From assembly GCA_020633845.1 (NCBI GenBank), contig JACKCW010000004.1, positions 1 to 52,102 on the forward strand: a DNA stretch of 52,102 nt, written 5' to 3'. Positions 1 through 6,565 of this stretch are shown in pieces. Each line of letters begins with the position of its first letter. Positions within the stretch are counted from its first letter, which is position 1. Made by a program: the position numbers and the translations under genes. The notes under the pieces are model-generated. The model searched no databases and was not told where the DNA came from. It saw nothing but the letters and a program-made list of their open reading frames with translations. This stretch comes from Caryophanales bacterium (lineage in GTDB: Bacteria > Bacillota_I > Bacilli_A > Izemoplasmatales > UBA1188).

Positions 1-866
1 TCACAAACATTATTATCGCATTTATACACACATCTTCCATAAGGACCGGTTTTAAGAGCGTTTATTTTATCTTCTTTATTCGGTTTTGGAAGACCGGTAA
101 TTGTGGGACCCATAAACTTAAGGAAAGTTGATTTTAAAATAGGGTCTTTTATATACAAGTTAAAAGCGTTATATGGGCAATCTATTTTGCAGTCCATGCA
201 TCTTTCGGCCGAATCTTTAGGTGCGTTTTCCTTTTTGAAATAAGATAAATCCCCATAAGAAGATAGTGAAACACAATCATCAGATAAGATATAATGAAAT
301 AAATCAAAATCGTGTGAGCATTTTGCCAGAATGAAAGGCGAAGTAAGATCGCCTCTTGACCAGTTACCTCTGACATAACTATGAGCATAGTGGAAGTAAC
401 CGACATTCTCTTTGTGGTTTATGGTTAAGACCTTTCCTATCTTTCCCGAGTCGACAATTTCTTTTAGTTTTTCATAATATTTGGTATACCTAAGAACGTG
501 ACAAACAACAATATTCGCATATCTTTCTTTGGCATATGATAATAACCCTTCAATTTCTTTATAATCTGAGGATACCGGCTTTTCCAGTAATATTTCTTTA
601 TACCCGGCATCAATAGCTTTCAGGGCATGTTTAACGTGATCTTTGTCTTGAGTCGCGATAATAATCGCTCCATCTTCTCCTGGTTTTTTAAAGAAATCGG
701 CCGGATTATAAAAACGATTTTTAGCTTTATACTTGTTAGACGCATAGTTACATTTTTCAATATTAATATCACAAATGGATTCTATTTCCGCTTTTTTAAA
801 GAAAAACTTTATCCATCTAAGATATCCTATTCCCCTGTTTCCGGCACCTAAAAGAGATATTTTCAT
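1..866 (-). CDS. Gfo/Idh/MocA-family oxidoreductase (C-terminus cut by window edge)
   Basis: NAD(P)-dependent oxidoreductase of the Gfo/Idh/MocA family, usually acting on sugars, inositols or similar polyols; the substrate cannot be told from sequence. The start ATG at 866 follows a GGAGG site. The protein opens with a Rossmann nucleotide-binding loop (ISLLGAGNRG), has the family's EKP motif (LLEKPVS, about residue 105), and a substrate-domain KCSHDFDL segment. A Cys-rich stretch (RCMDCKIDCPY) and the downstream GRCVYKCDNNVC belong to a recognisable subgroup of this family. The frame stays open to base 1, so the last part is missing. It starts 13 bp after the HEYGH membrane protein gene and is probably co-transcribed with it. 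The family call is firm; the reaction is unknown. Confidence 0.88.
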   Translation of the reverse strand, partial: MKISLLGAGNRGIGYLRWIKFFFKKAEIESICDINIEKCNYASNKYKAKNRFYNPADFFKKPGEDGAIIIATQDKDHVKHALKAIDAGYKEILLEKPVSSDYKEIEGLLSYAKERYANIVVCHVLRYTKYYEKLKEIVDSGKIGKVLTINHKENVGYFHYAHSYVRGNWSRGDLTSPFILAKCSHDFDLFHYILSDDCVSLSSYGDLSYFKKENAPKDSAERCMDCKIDCPYNAFNLYIKDPILKSTFLKFMGPTITGLPKPNKEDKINALKTGPYGRCVYKCDNNVC

Positions 867-879
867 ATATTACCTCCAT

Positions 880-1380
880 TTATTTATCCCAGGCTTTCTC
901 GCCTGTAATTTTTTCGCCTAGATTATTTGCCCACTTTTCTGTCCAGTATGAAGTATATTTTACATTATTGTTTTTTCTGTATCTGTCATGCTTTTTTCTT
1001 GTTCCCCATAATACTGAAGGAATGCCGATAACAAAGAAATAAAGAGGGCCGAACATAAGCGATTGAATCGTATGGCCGTATTCATGGACTAACATTTGTC
1101 TTTGTACATCTTTTGCGAGTTCAATTGAATCCTCGGTTTTTTTGTCGCGTGCTAACATTGATACATCAGCAACAAAAACGAAAAGCCCTAGTGATATCCC
1201 GCCGCTCCAACCGGTAAAGAAAGTTACATACGATCCGTGATACCACATATGATGACATTTTCTATATTTGATCATATAGAAAAAGCCGACGGAGCTTTGA
1301 ATAATCCCCCATGTTAATTGAATGATGAAATAAATAATTTTAAAAAAAGTATTATTTTTCTGTAAATTACTTTTCTGCAT
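880..1380 (-). CDS. membrane protein with HEYGH metallopeptidase-like motif
   Basis: A 166-residue protein of unknown function. It has a hydrophobic N-terminal stretch (about residues 12-36), a second around 52-75 and a third around 110-124. Between them is VHEYGHTIQS with H99, E100 and H103, which matches the zinc-binding HExxH signature of metallopeptidases; a third zinc ligand is not obvious, though the C-terminal YWTEKWAN segment carries a Glu. Its start codon lies inside the end of the marR gene (14-bp overlap) with no good ribosome binding site, so it is probably translationally coupled to marR. It could be a small intramembrane protease or a protein with a structural zinc. Function is not assignable. 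Confidence 0.75.
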   Translation of the reverse strand: MQKSNLQKNNTFFKIIYFIIQLTWGIIQSSVGFFYMIKYRKCHHMWYHGSYVTFFTGWSGGISLGLFVFVADVSMLARDKKTEDSIELAKDVQRQMLVHEYGHTIQSLMFGPLYFFVIGIPSVLWGTRKKHDRYRKNNNVKYTSYWTEKWANNLGEKITGEKAWDK

Positions 1381-1792
1381 TTTTGACCATTTTATATAAA
1401 ACGGACTTATATGAAGAAAGTTCTTCTTCGCTTATTCCATCAGTTACATCTTTTTTGAACTCGTCAAAAACCGGCTGAGCTTTTTCAGAAAGAATCCGGC
1501 CTTTTTTTGTCAGATATATTTTGTTTATGCGTTTATCTTTTTCCGACGTTTTTCTTAAGACAAAGCCTTCTTTTTCCATTCTAACCAAAAGAAGAGCTAT
1601 GCTAGCTTCTTTAACAGACATAAGTTCTGAAAGGTAATTTTGAGATATGCCTTCATTTTGGCTTATGTAGTAAATGGCAATCCATTGAACTCTGGTTATA
1701 TGAAGAGGCTTGAGTCTTTTATCAAGGCATTTTGATAGTTTTTTGCCTTCTCTGCACGTCAGAAAAGCGATGCAGTCGTCTAATACGAACAT
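1367..1792 (-). CDS. MarR-family transcriptional regulator
   Basis: A 141-residue winged-helix regulator. I use the ATG at 1792, which has a GGAG site 8 bases upstream, rather than a start seven codons earlier. The middle shows the MarR fold: an LHITRVQWIAI helix, the recognition helix region (SVKEASIALLLVRMEKEGFV) and the wing (RKTSEKDKRINKIYLTKKG). Three Cys lie near the N-terminus (C7, C13, C22); C7 is close to, but not in exact register with, the redox-sensing N-terminal Cys of OhrR-type MarR proteins. It follows lplA in the same direction, and a 22-bp inverted repeat sits just upstream, suggesting autoregulation. An OhrR-like peroxide-sensing role is an inference from gene context. Confidence 0.88.
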   Translation of the reverse strand: MFVLDDCIAFLTCREGKKLSKCLDKRLKPLHITRVQWIAIYYISQNEGISQNYLSELMSVKEASIALLLVRMEKEGFVLRKTSEKDKRINKIYLTKKGRILSEKAQPVFDEFKKDVTDGISEEELSSYKSVLYKMVKNAEK

Positions 1793-1822
1793 ATATTCGT
1801 CTCCTTTAATCAAGTTATTTTA

Positions 1823-1844
1823 GTTATAATACAAATATTATAAC
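1823..1844 (-). promoter_or_regulatory. inverted repeat upstream of marR (candidate operator)
   Basis: Perfect inverted repeat GTTATAATA-4 nt-TATTATAAC overlapping the lplA stop codon and lying 31 bp upstream of the marR start. The arms contain TATAAT, so a promoter -10 could sit inside it. MarR dimers normally bind such palindromes at their own promoters. A simple RNA hairpin is the alternative. Confidence 0.5.
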
Positions 1845-2725
1845 TTTTCTATCTCTCTTTGAACGTTTTCTTCAGAAAAAAGCTTTCCGATTAAGTTTTT
1901 GCTCAATTTTGAAGAAAAAGAGACATCTAAAGAATCTGAAAATATGACGGCTTTTTCTATCAATCCGTTTTTGACAAAAAGACGGATTTCTGTTTCTCTT
2001 CCGTTAATTATTTTATTTAATTCTATATTAAATTCCGGTGATTCTCCGTATATCCATTCTTTGGAAGAAATGATTTTATGGCATTTTTCCACTTCTTCTT
2101 TATTATATTTATAGTCTTTTAAATCGAGGTAATTATTTTTTACCGCTTCAATTAAAGAGTCAGAAGAGAAATCTTTATTTTTTTCTCTTAAATTTTTCAC
2201 TCTTTCTCTTACCGACGATATTCCTTTCGATTCAATTTTCAGCTTTGAAGGGGTCAAAACTTCCTCAAGAAGAGAAAGATCAGTATCTATCAAAAGAGTT
2301 CCGTGATACATAAAACGTCCGTTATCTTCGAGATAAGCAATGCCGGATACTTTTTTTCCTTCAAGCATAACATCGTTTCTCCCGCTTAATTCGGTCGCGA
2401 AACCAAGCTGTCGAAGAGGATCTGTAATAATTTTTAATACTTCCTCTAAATTATTTTTTCTAGATATGATTGTGTAATTCAAATTCCCGAGATCTTGGTA
2501 TACCGCTCCGCCTCCGGAAAATCTTCTCACAATCTTAATTCCCTTTTCATGAGCTTTTTCAAGATTTATTTCTTTATAAGGGTTTTGATTTCTTCCGATA
2601 ACTATACACGGACTGTTTATCCAAAAATATATAATCATCCCATCCTGAAAGCCATCGAAAAGATTTTTTTCGATGGCTACGTTCAAGTATGGATCATGTG
2701 ATTGAGAAATATACAAGTAATTCAT
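1838..2725 (-). CDS. lplA: lipoate-protein ligase A
   Basis: Activates free lipoate with ATP and transfers it to the lysine of lipoyl domains. The 295-residue protein shows the family motif RRFSGGGAVYQDLGNLNY (residues 67-84), the HGTLL segment and the GKKVSGIAY segment (residues 122-130) that holds the active-site lysine. A short C-terminal domain is present, including EWIYGESPEF. The start codon shares one base with the stop of the upstream lpd gene (TAATG), which implies translational coupling, and no lipoate-biosynthesis gene is seen nearby. The obvious partner is the lipoyl domain on the neighbouring dihydrolipoamide dehydrogenase (its Lys40). Scavenging of external lipoate is therefore likely. 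Confidence 0.93.
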   Translation of the reverse strand: MNYLYISQSHDPYLNVAIEKNLFDGFQDGMIIYFWINSPCIVIGRNQNPYKEINLEKAHEKGIKIVRRFSGGGAVYQDLGNLNYTIISRKNNLEEVLKIITDPLRQLGFATELSGRNDVMLEGKKVSGIAYLEDNGRFMYHGTLLIDTDLSLLEEVLTPSKLKIESKGISSVRERVKNLREKNKDFSSDSLIEAVKNNYLDLKDYKYNKEEVEKCHKIISSKEWIYGESPEFNIELNKIINGRETEIRLFVKNGLIEKAVIFSDSLDVSFSSKLSKNLIGKLFSEENVQREIEKL

Positions 2726-4392
2726 TACTGATGAAGAGCACCTATTGAAAGATCCAAAGCCGCTTCATGTATAACCTCACCGGTTGTCGGATGAGGGAAA
2801 ATAGTATCAACCAGTTCACTATCTTTAAGATGATTTTTTACCGCGATAGAAAGAGCGGAAATAAGAGATGAAGCATCAGGGCCGATTAATGTGGCGCCGA
2901 TTACTGTATCGTCTTTATCTTTTAATATTTTGATAAATCCGTCTTCTTCATTCATTGTTAAAGCTTTTCCGTTTCCGACAAAATCAAAGTGTCCGATTTT
3001 GTATTCAATTCCAAGAGCTTTTGCTTTTTCTTCGCAAATGCCGACAGAAGCGATTTCCGGAGTTGTGAAGATTACGGCAGGTACATCGGAAACATTGAAT
3101 GATGCCTCTTCGTTAAGAATATTTTTAACGGCAATAATTCCTTCTTCCGATGCGGCATGAGCAAGTTGAATCAAATTATTGACATCGCCTATTGCATAAA
3201 TATGATCAAGGTTTGTCTTCATATGCTTATCAACCTTTATGCCTCTTCCTCTGTCGTTTAACTCAATGCCTATTCCTTCGGCATTTAGTTTGTCAAAATA
3301 GGAAGCTCTGCCAACGGCAACGATGGCTTTATCGCATACTGATCTATAATCTTTACCGTCTTTTTCAAAAAGGACAATACCTTTTCCGTCTATTAAAGGA
3401 GAGAATTCTTTAACCTTTGAAGAAAGTTCAATTTTAATACCTTTCTTTTCGGCAATTTTCAGTATTTCAGATGAAATATCTTTATCCATGTTGGAAACTA
3501 GACGATCAAGAAATTCGATAACCGTTACTTTTGAACCTAAACTGTTGAAGAGAAAAGCGAATTCAAGACCGATGGCGCCACCGCCAATTATGGTCAGATG
3601 TTCCGGCAGTTTTAAGAGTGATAGGGCCTTTGTGCTGTCCAGAACAAATTCGTTTTCTATTCCGGGTATATTAATTTTGGAGGAAACAGATCCAGTGGCA
3701 ATAATTGCATCTGTAAAGGAAATCTCATCAATCTCGTCTCCGCTTTCCACTGCAACAGTACTTCTATCCTTGAATGAACCAGCACCAGAAATGACTTTTA
3801 TATTGTTTTTGTTCATTAAAAAATCAATTCCATCAACTAGTCTTTTTACTATTTTATCTTTGCGCTCAACTAAATTTTTCATGTCAGGAGCAGGTATTTC
3901 CGCTTTTTCCAGTCCAAAACTCTCACTATCTAAAATAGAAGCGTACACCTCTGATGACTTGATTAAAGCCTTTGTTGGGATGCAGCCGACATTAAGGCAG
4001 GTACCCCCTAATTTGCCTTTTTCGACCAAAACCACTTTCTTTCCTTTCTTTGCTGCATAAATAGCTGCAACATAGCCTCCGGGACCACCGCCTATTACAC
4101 AGATATCCGATGAGAGAGCAACAACATTTTTCTTCGCAACAACAGTTTCTTCCTCTTCTTCTTTATTTTCTTCTAATACGAAGAGTACTTCTCCGGCCAC
4201 AACGTTTTGCCCTTCTACAACCTTAACATCTTTTATAACTCCGGAAACCGGAGCTTTAATCGTTCTGTTTCCTTTTGCGGTTTCAACTTGAAGCAGTTCC
4301 TGATCTTTTTTTACATCTTCATCTATTTTTACATTTATCTTTCCAACAACACTTGGCTTGGTACCGGGAAGAGCTATCATTTTTATTTCCAT
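2725..4392 (-). CDS. lpdA: dihydrolipoamide dehydrogenase (E3) with N-terminal lipoyl domain
   Basis: FAD disulfide oxidoreductase that reoxidises dihydrolipoyl groups with NAD+, or reduces lipoyl groups with NADH. Residues 1-75 form a lipoyl domain with the modifiable lysine in VETAKGN (Lys40), followed by a short Glu-rich linker. The E3 core then shows FAD-binding GGGPGGY, the redox pair GGTCLNVGC (C132/C137), NAD-binding IGGGAIGLEF and the C-terminal catalytic HPTTGE. At 555 residues it is longer than plain E3 (about 470) because of the fusion, which is also known from Mollicutes. No 2-oxoacid dehydrogenase E1/E2 or glycine-cleavage genes are in the window. It lies between osmC and lplA, so it may pass electrons to OsmC through its own lipoyl arm (inference). 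Confidence 0.95.
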   Translation of the reverse strand: MEIKMIALPGTKPSVVGKINVKIDEDVKKDQELLQVETAKGNRTIKAPVSGVIKDVKVVEGQNVVAGEVLFVLEENKEEEEETVVAKKNVVALSSDICVIGGGPGGYVAAIYAAKKGKKVVLVEKGKLGGTCLNVGCIPTKALIKSSEVYASILDSESFGLEKAEIPAPDMKNLVERKDKIVKRLVDGIDFLMNKNNIKVISGAGSFKDRSTVAVESGDEIDEISFTDAIIATGSVSSKINIPGIENEFVLDSTKALSLLKLPEHLTIIGGGAIGLEFAFLFNSLGSKVTVIEFLDRLVSNMDKDISSEILKIAEKKGIKIELSSKVKEFSPLIDGKGIVLFEKDGKDYRSVCDKAIVAVGRASYFDKLNAEGIGIELNDRGRGIKVDKHMKTNLDHIYAIGDVNNLIQLAHAASEEGIIAVKNILNEEASFNVSDVPAVIFTTPEIASVGICEEKAKALGIEYKIGHFDFVGNGKALTMNEEDGFIKILKDKDDTVIGATLIGPDASSLISALSIAVKNHLKDSELVDTIFPHPTTGEVIHEAALDLSIGALHQ

Positions 4393-4404
4393 GTATTCTC
4401 CTTT

Positions 4405-4432
4405 AAAAAAAGCCTACATATGTAGGCTTTTT
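4405..4432 (-). terminator. intrinsic terminator hairpin between osmC and lpdA
   Basis: Perfect palindrome AAAAAGCCTACA/TGTAGGCTTTTT followed by a T run on the minus strand, starting two bases after the osmC stop and ending about four bases before the lpdA ribosome binding site. There is no room for a promoter after it, so lpdA and lplA would depend on read-through or on a promoter inside osmC. Confidence 0.75.
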
Positions 4433-4433
4433 A

Positions 4434-4877
4434 CTATTCTTTTACTACGCCTGTTCTAACGAGTTTAACGCCATGAACAAGACAATCGCCTACTGGGCAG
4501 CGTTCTTCAATAAAGTCAGCAAATTTTTCGCATTTTTCTTGAGGTTCGTCTGTCTTGATATGCATTTTGAAACGAATTTCTTGGAACCCGTTTCTAACGC
4601 CTTCGGCAAGTCCCATGAATCCGTCAGGATCAAGATCTCCTTCGAGTTCAACCGAGAACGATTCATAAGTGAATCCTTGTGCTCCCGCAAATGCAGCGGC
4701 AACAATTGATTGGCAAGCGCCAAGAGCGCAAAGGATAGCTTCAACAGGGTTCATGCCCTTGTCTGTTCCGCCCAGTGCTTCTGGTTCATCCAAAAGTAAT
4801 TTGAAATTCCTTGTTTCAGTGGCAACCTGAAGTCCTTCAGGTAGCTTTTTTGCAACAGCTTTGAAAGTGGTTTTCAT
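4434..4877 (-). CDS. osmC: OsmC-family peroxiredoxin-like protein
   Basis: OsmC/Ohr-fold protein, a family whose Cys pair reduces organic hydroperoxides. I use the ATG at 4877 because a GAGGAG site lies just upstream; this gives 147 residues. The two family cysteines are visible as ALGAC (C55) and ERCPVGDC (C127). Extra cysteines at C50, C116 and C132 are present. It resembles the YhfA-like branch more than classical Ohr, so peroxidase activity is likely but not certain. It is the first gene of the cluster, behind a strong promoter with palindromes, and is followed by lipoyl-E3 and lipoate ligase; Ohr enzymes are known to take electrons from lipoylated proteins, which makes this order meaningful. 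Confidence 0.88.
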   Translation of the reverse strand: MKTTFKAVAKKLPEGLQVATETRNFKLLLDEPEALGGTDKGMNPVEAILCALGACQSIVAAAFAGAQGFTYESFSVELEGDLDPDGFMGLAEGVRNGFQEIRFKMHIKTDEPQEKCEKFADFIEERCPVGDCLVHGVKLVRTGVVKE

Positions 4878-4903
4878 TTTTTTCTCCTCAAATATCATTT
4901 AAT

Positions 4904-4923
4904 TTGCTTAATGTATTAAGCAA
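4904..4923 (-). promoter_or_regulatory. 20-bp palindrome at the osmC transcription start (candidate operator)
   Basis: Perfect inverted repeat TTGCTTAAT-2 nt-ATTAAGCAA placed at roughly +1 to +20 of the predicted osmC transcript. Position and symmetry fit a repressor site, and the nearby marR product is the obvious candidate. The sequence differs from the palindrome upstream of marR, so a shared regulator is not shown. Confidence 0.55.
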
Positions 4924-4927
4924 TTTA

Positions 4928-4956
4928 ATCTTAGCATACTAAGTATATATTGTCAA
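4928..4956 (-). promoter_or_regulatory. promoter of osmC
   Basis: Minus-strand TTGACA (4956-4951), 17-base spacer, TAAGAT (4933-4928). A second short inverted repeat, CTTAG-4 nt-CTAAG (4930-4943), overlaps the -10 box. The -35 is a perfect match to the vegetative consensus. Confidence 0.75.
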
Positions 4957-5014
4957 CATAATATAAATTGTCCAACTACTTAATTAAATTAAATAATTAT
5001 ATTAAATGTAACTA

Positions 5015-5745
5015 GTAAATAAATAACCAATCCGCACATTTAATGTGCGGTTTTGCGGCTTCCCTGTAAGGGCCCTTATCTCACATAGACACTTAAGTGT
5101 CTTGTGAAAGATCTGACAGCCGTGTTTCACACTATTGCCTTACCCCTCGAAGGTGTCCTTGTGTTCCTTTGCCGACAGATTATCTTCCATCATATCTTCT
5201 TTTTCCTGATTTTTAATATACTCTACAATTGTTTCAGTTTTGAGCCCGACTGTCGACACATAATATCCTTTGGCCCAAAAGTTTCGGTTTCCATACTTAT
5301 ATTTTAGATTCGCATGTTTTTCAAATATCATCAGTGATGGTTTTCCTTTGAGATATCCCATGAATCCTGATACCGATATTTTTGGCGGTATCATAACCAA
5401 CATATGAATATGATCATTCATCGCATGTGCTTTTATTATTTCTACGTTTTTATAAACACACAGTTGACGTAAGATTTCTCCTATACCAGCTCTCAGTTTA
5501 CCATATATTGCTTTTCTCCGGTATTTGGGGATAAAGACGATGTGGTACTTACAATTCCACCTTGTATGTGATAGACTGAAATCGTCATTTGGTTTAGTTG
5601 CCAATTGATAACCTCCCTGATATTTTGATTCGGTTGTCAGACCTCATTCAAAATTATATCACGGAGGTTTTTTATTCCAACAGTTTAAACCATTTCTATT
5701 CACACGCGCATAGCGCGAGGTTTTTATCTTTCGCTAAGGCTTAAG
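5015..5745 (-). mobile_element. IS200-like insertion sequence
   Basis: A Y1-transposase gene flanked by small hairpins and no inverted-repeat ends, as in IS200/IS605 elements. On the transposase-downstream side there is a CCGCACATT/AATGTGCGG hairpin (5032-5050) and an AAGACACTTAAGTGTCT hairpin near 5088-5104, with the tip near GTTATTTATTTAC (about 5015-5028). On the upstream side a CGCGC/GCGCG hairpin lies at about 5703-5719. Exact ends cannot be fixed without comparing copies. It sits between the osmC promoter and the tRNA-Arg terminator and appears to break no gene. Confidence 0.75.
5140..5604 (-). CDS. tnpA: IS200-family Y1 transposase
   Basis: A 154-residue HUH/Y1 transposase that moves single-stranded IS DNA. 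It is full length for IS200. The metal-binding HUH motif is DHIHMLV, and the nucleophile tyrosine is in ETIVEYIKNQ. KYHIVFIPKYRRK near the N-terminus is typical of the family. The start is a TTG at 5604, preceded by GGGAGG; no ATG is available upstream in the frame. The weak start fits the low expression usual for these elements. No stop or frameshift is seen, so the gene looks intact. Confidence 0.93.
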   Translation of the reverse strand: MATKPNDDFSLSHTRWNCKYHIVFIPKYRRKAIYGKLRAGIGEILRQLCVYKNVEIIKAHAMNDHIHMLVMIPPKISVSGFMGYLKGKPSLMIFEKHANLKYKYGNRNFWAKGYYVSTVGLKTETIVEYIKNQEKEDMMEDNLSAKEHKDTFEG

Positions 5746-5755
5746 ATAATAAAAA

Positions 5756-5774
5756 AACCGTTCTTTGAACGGTT
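5756..5774 (-). terminator. terminator after tRNA-Arg
   Basis: Stem AACCGTTC/GAACGGTT with a 3-base loop followed by a T7 run on the minus strand, starting four bases after the tRNA CCA end. Confidence 0.85.
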
Positions 5775-5777
5775 AGA

Positions 5778-5852
5778 TGGCGCACCCAGTAGGAATCGAA
5801 CCTACAATTAATCCTTAGGAGAGATTCGTTATATCCATTTAACTATGGATGC
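5778..5852 (-). tRNA. tRNA-Arg (anticodon CCU)
   Basis: 75-base cloverleaf with encoded CCA. Acceptor GCATCCA/TGGGTGC, D stem GTTA/TAAC, anticodon stem AATCT/GGATT with loop CTCCTAA (anticodon CCU, A37, A38), T arm GTAGG-TTCGATT-CCTAC. It reads AGG codons and has the U36-A37-A38 sequence favoured for t6A modification. Its first 10 bases overlap the 3' end of tcdA. Confidence 0.95.
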
Positions 5853-6565
5853 ACATCTTCAATTATATCACATGATTTTAATATATCTTTTACTATTTCT
5901 TCAGCTATCATCAACCCAGCGATTCCTACTACATATGACAGTGAACCCGGAGTTCTTTTTTCTTTCGTGGTTGAATTTTCATACGGATTAAGAGGTTTTT
6001 GATCGGAGAAAAGAACTTTGAGATTATTAATCCCCAGGTTTTTTAGTTCTTTCCGCATAATTTTGGCTATTGGGTCGGTATTAGTCTCTTTGATATCAGC
6101 AATTTTAAAAGATGCAAAAAGCCTATTTCCGGTTCCCATGGAAGAAATAATCGGAATACCTCTTTTGCTTGCTTCATTGACTAAAAGGATTTTGTCGTTT
6201 ACGCTATCGATACAATCCGCAATGTAGTCCATATCAAAAAGAAAACTCGGACAAGTTTCGCTTTTAAAATAATAGCTTCTATTATCCACATATGCGTTTG
6301 GATTAATGTCTATTATTCTCTCTTTAGCAACATCCGTCTTCATCTTTCCAATATTGGAATGAAGAGCAAGAATTTGCCTATTTATGTTGGATAAAGAAAT
6401 GGTGTCTCCATCACACAGAATAAAGTTTTCGACTCCCATCCGCGCTAAAGCCTCAACCACGTAGCCTCCGACTCCGCCTAAACCAAAAATCGCTATTTTT
6501 ACATTAGCGATTTTTTCTATCTGTTGATCGGTTAAAAGAAGATCTCTCCTTTTAAATTCCTCCAT
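5843..6565 (-). CDS. tcdA: tRNA threonylcarbamoyladenosine dehydratase (TcdA), E1-like
   Basis: E1/ThiF-fold enzyme that uses ATP to cyclise t6A37 to ct6A in tRNAs reading ANN codons. The 240-residue length and order of motifs fit TcdA: the R-R-D start near GlnGln, ATP-binding FGLGGVGGYVVEALARMG (about residues 28-45), CDGDTIS, NINRQ, IGKMKTD and IDSVNDK, then a KEKRTPGSLSYVVGIAG segment near the end. ThiF and MoeB are less likely because their C-terminal zinc Cys pairs are missing. The start ATG at 6565 has AAGGAGC upstream and overlaps pncB by 14 bp. The last 10 bases lie inside the tRNA-Arg(CCU) gene, whose product is a predicted substrate. Confidence 0.9.
   Translation of the reverse strand: MEEFKRRDLLLTDQQIEKIANVKIAIFGLGGVGGYVVEALARMGVENFILCDGDTISLSNINRQILALHSNIGKMKTDVAKERIIDINPNAYVDNRSYYFKSETCPSFLFDMDYIADCIDSVNDKILLVNEASKRGIPIISSMGTGNRLFASFKIADIKETNTDPIAKIMRKELKNLGINNLKVLFSDQKPLNPYENSTTKEKRTPGSLSYVVGIAGLMIAEEIVKDILKSCDIIEDVHP

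Noticed and set aside
3488..4060. 190-codon open frame on the plus strand inside lpdA
   Set aside because: It is antisense to the E3 catalytic core, has no ribosome site, and has no recognisable domain.
4473..4709. Plus-strand open frames within osmC
   Set aside because: They are opposite-strand shadows of a well-supported OsmC gene with ribosome site and family motifs.
5015..5745. IS605-type element with tnpB/RNA-guided nuclease
   Set aside because: Only the Y1 transposase gene is present; no tnpB-like frame is found in or beside it.
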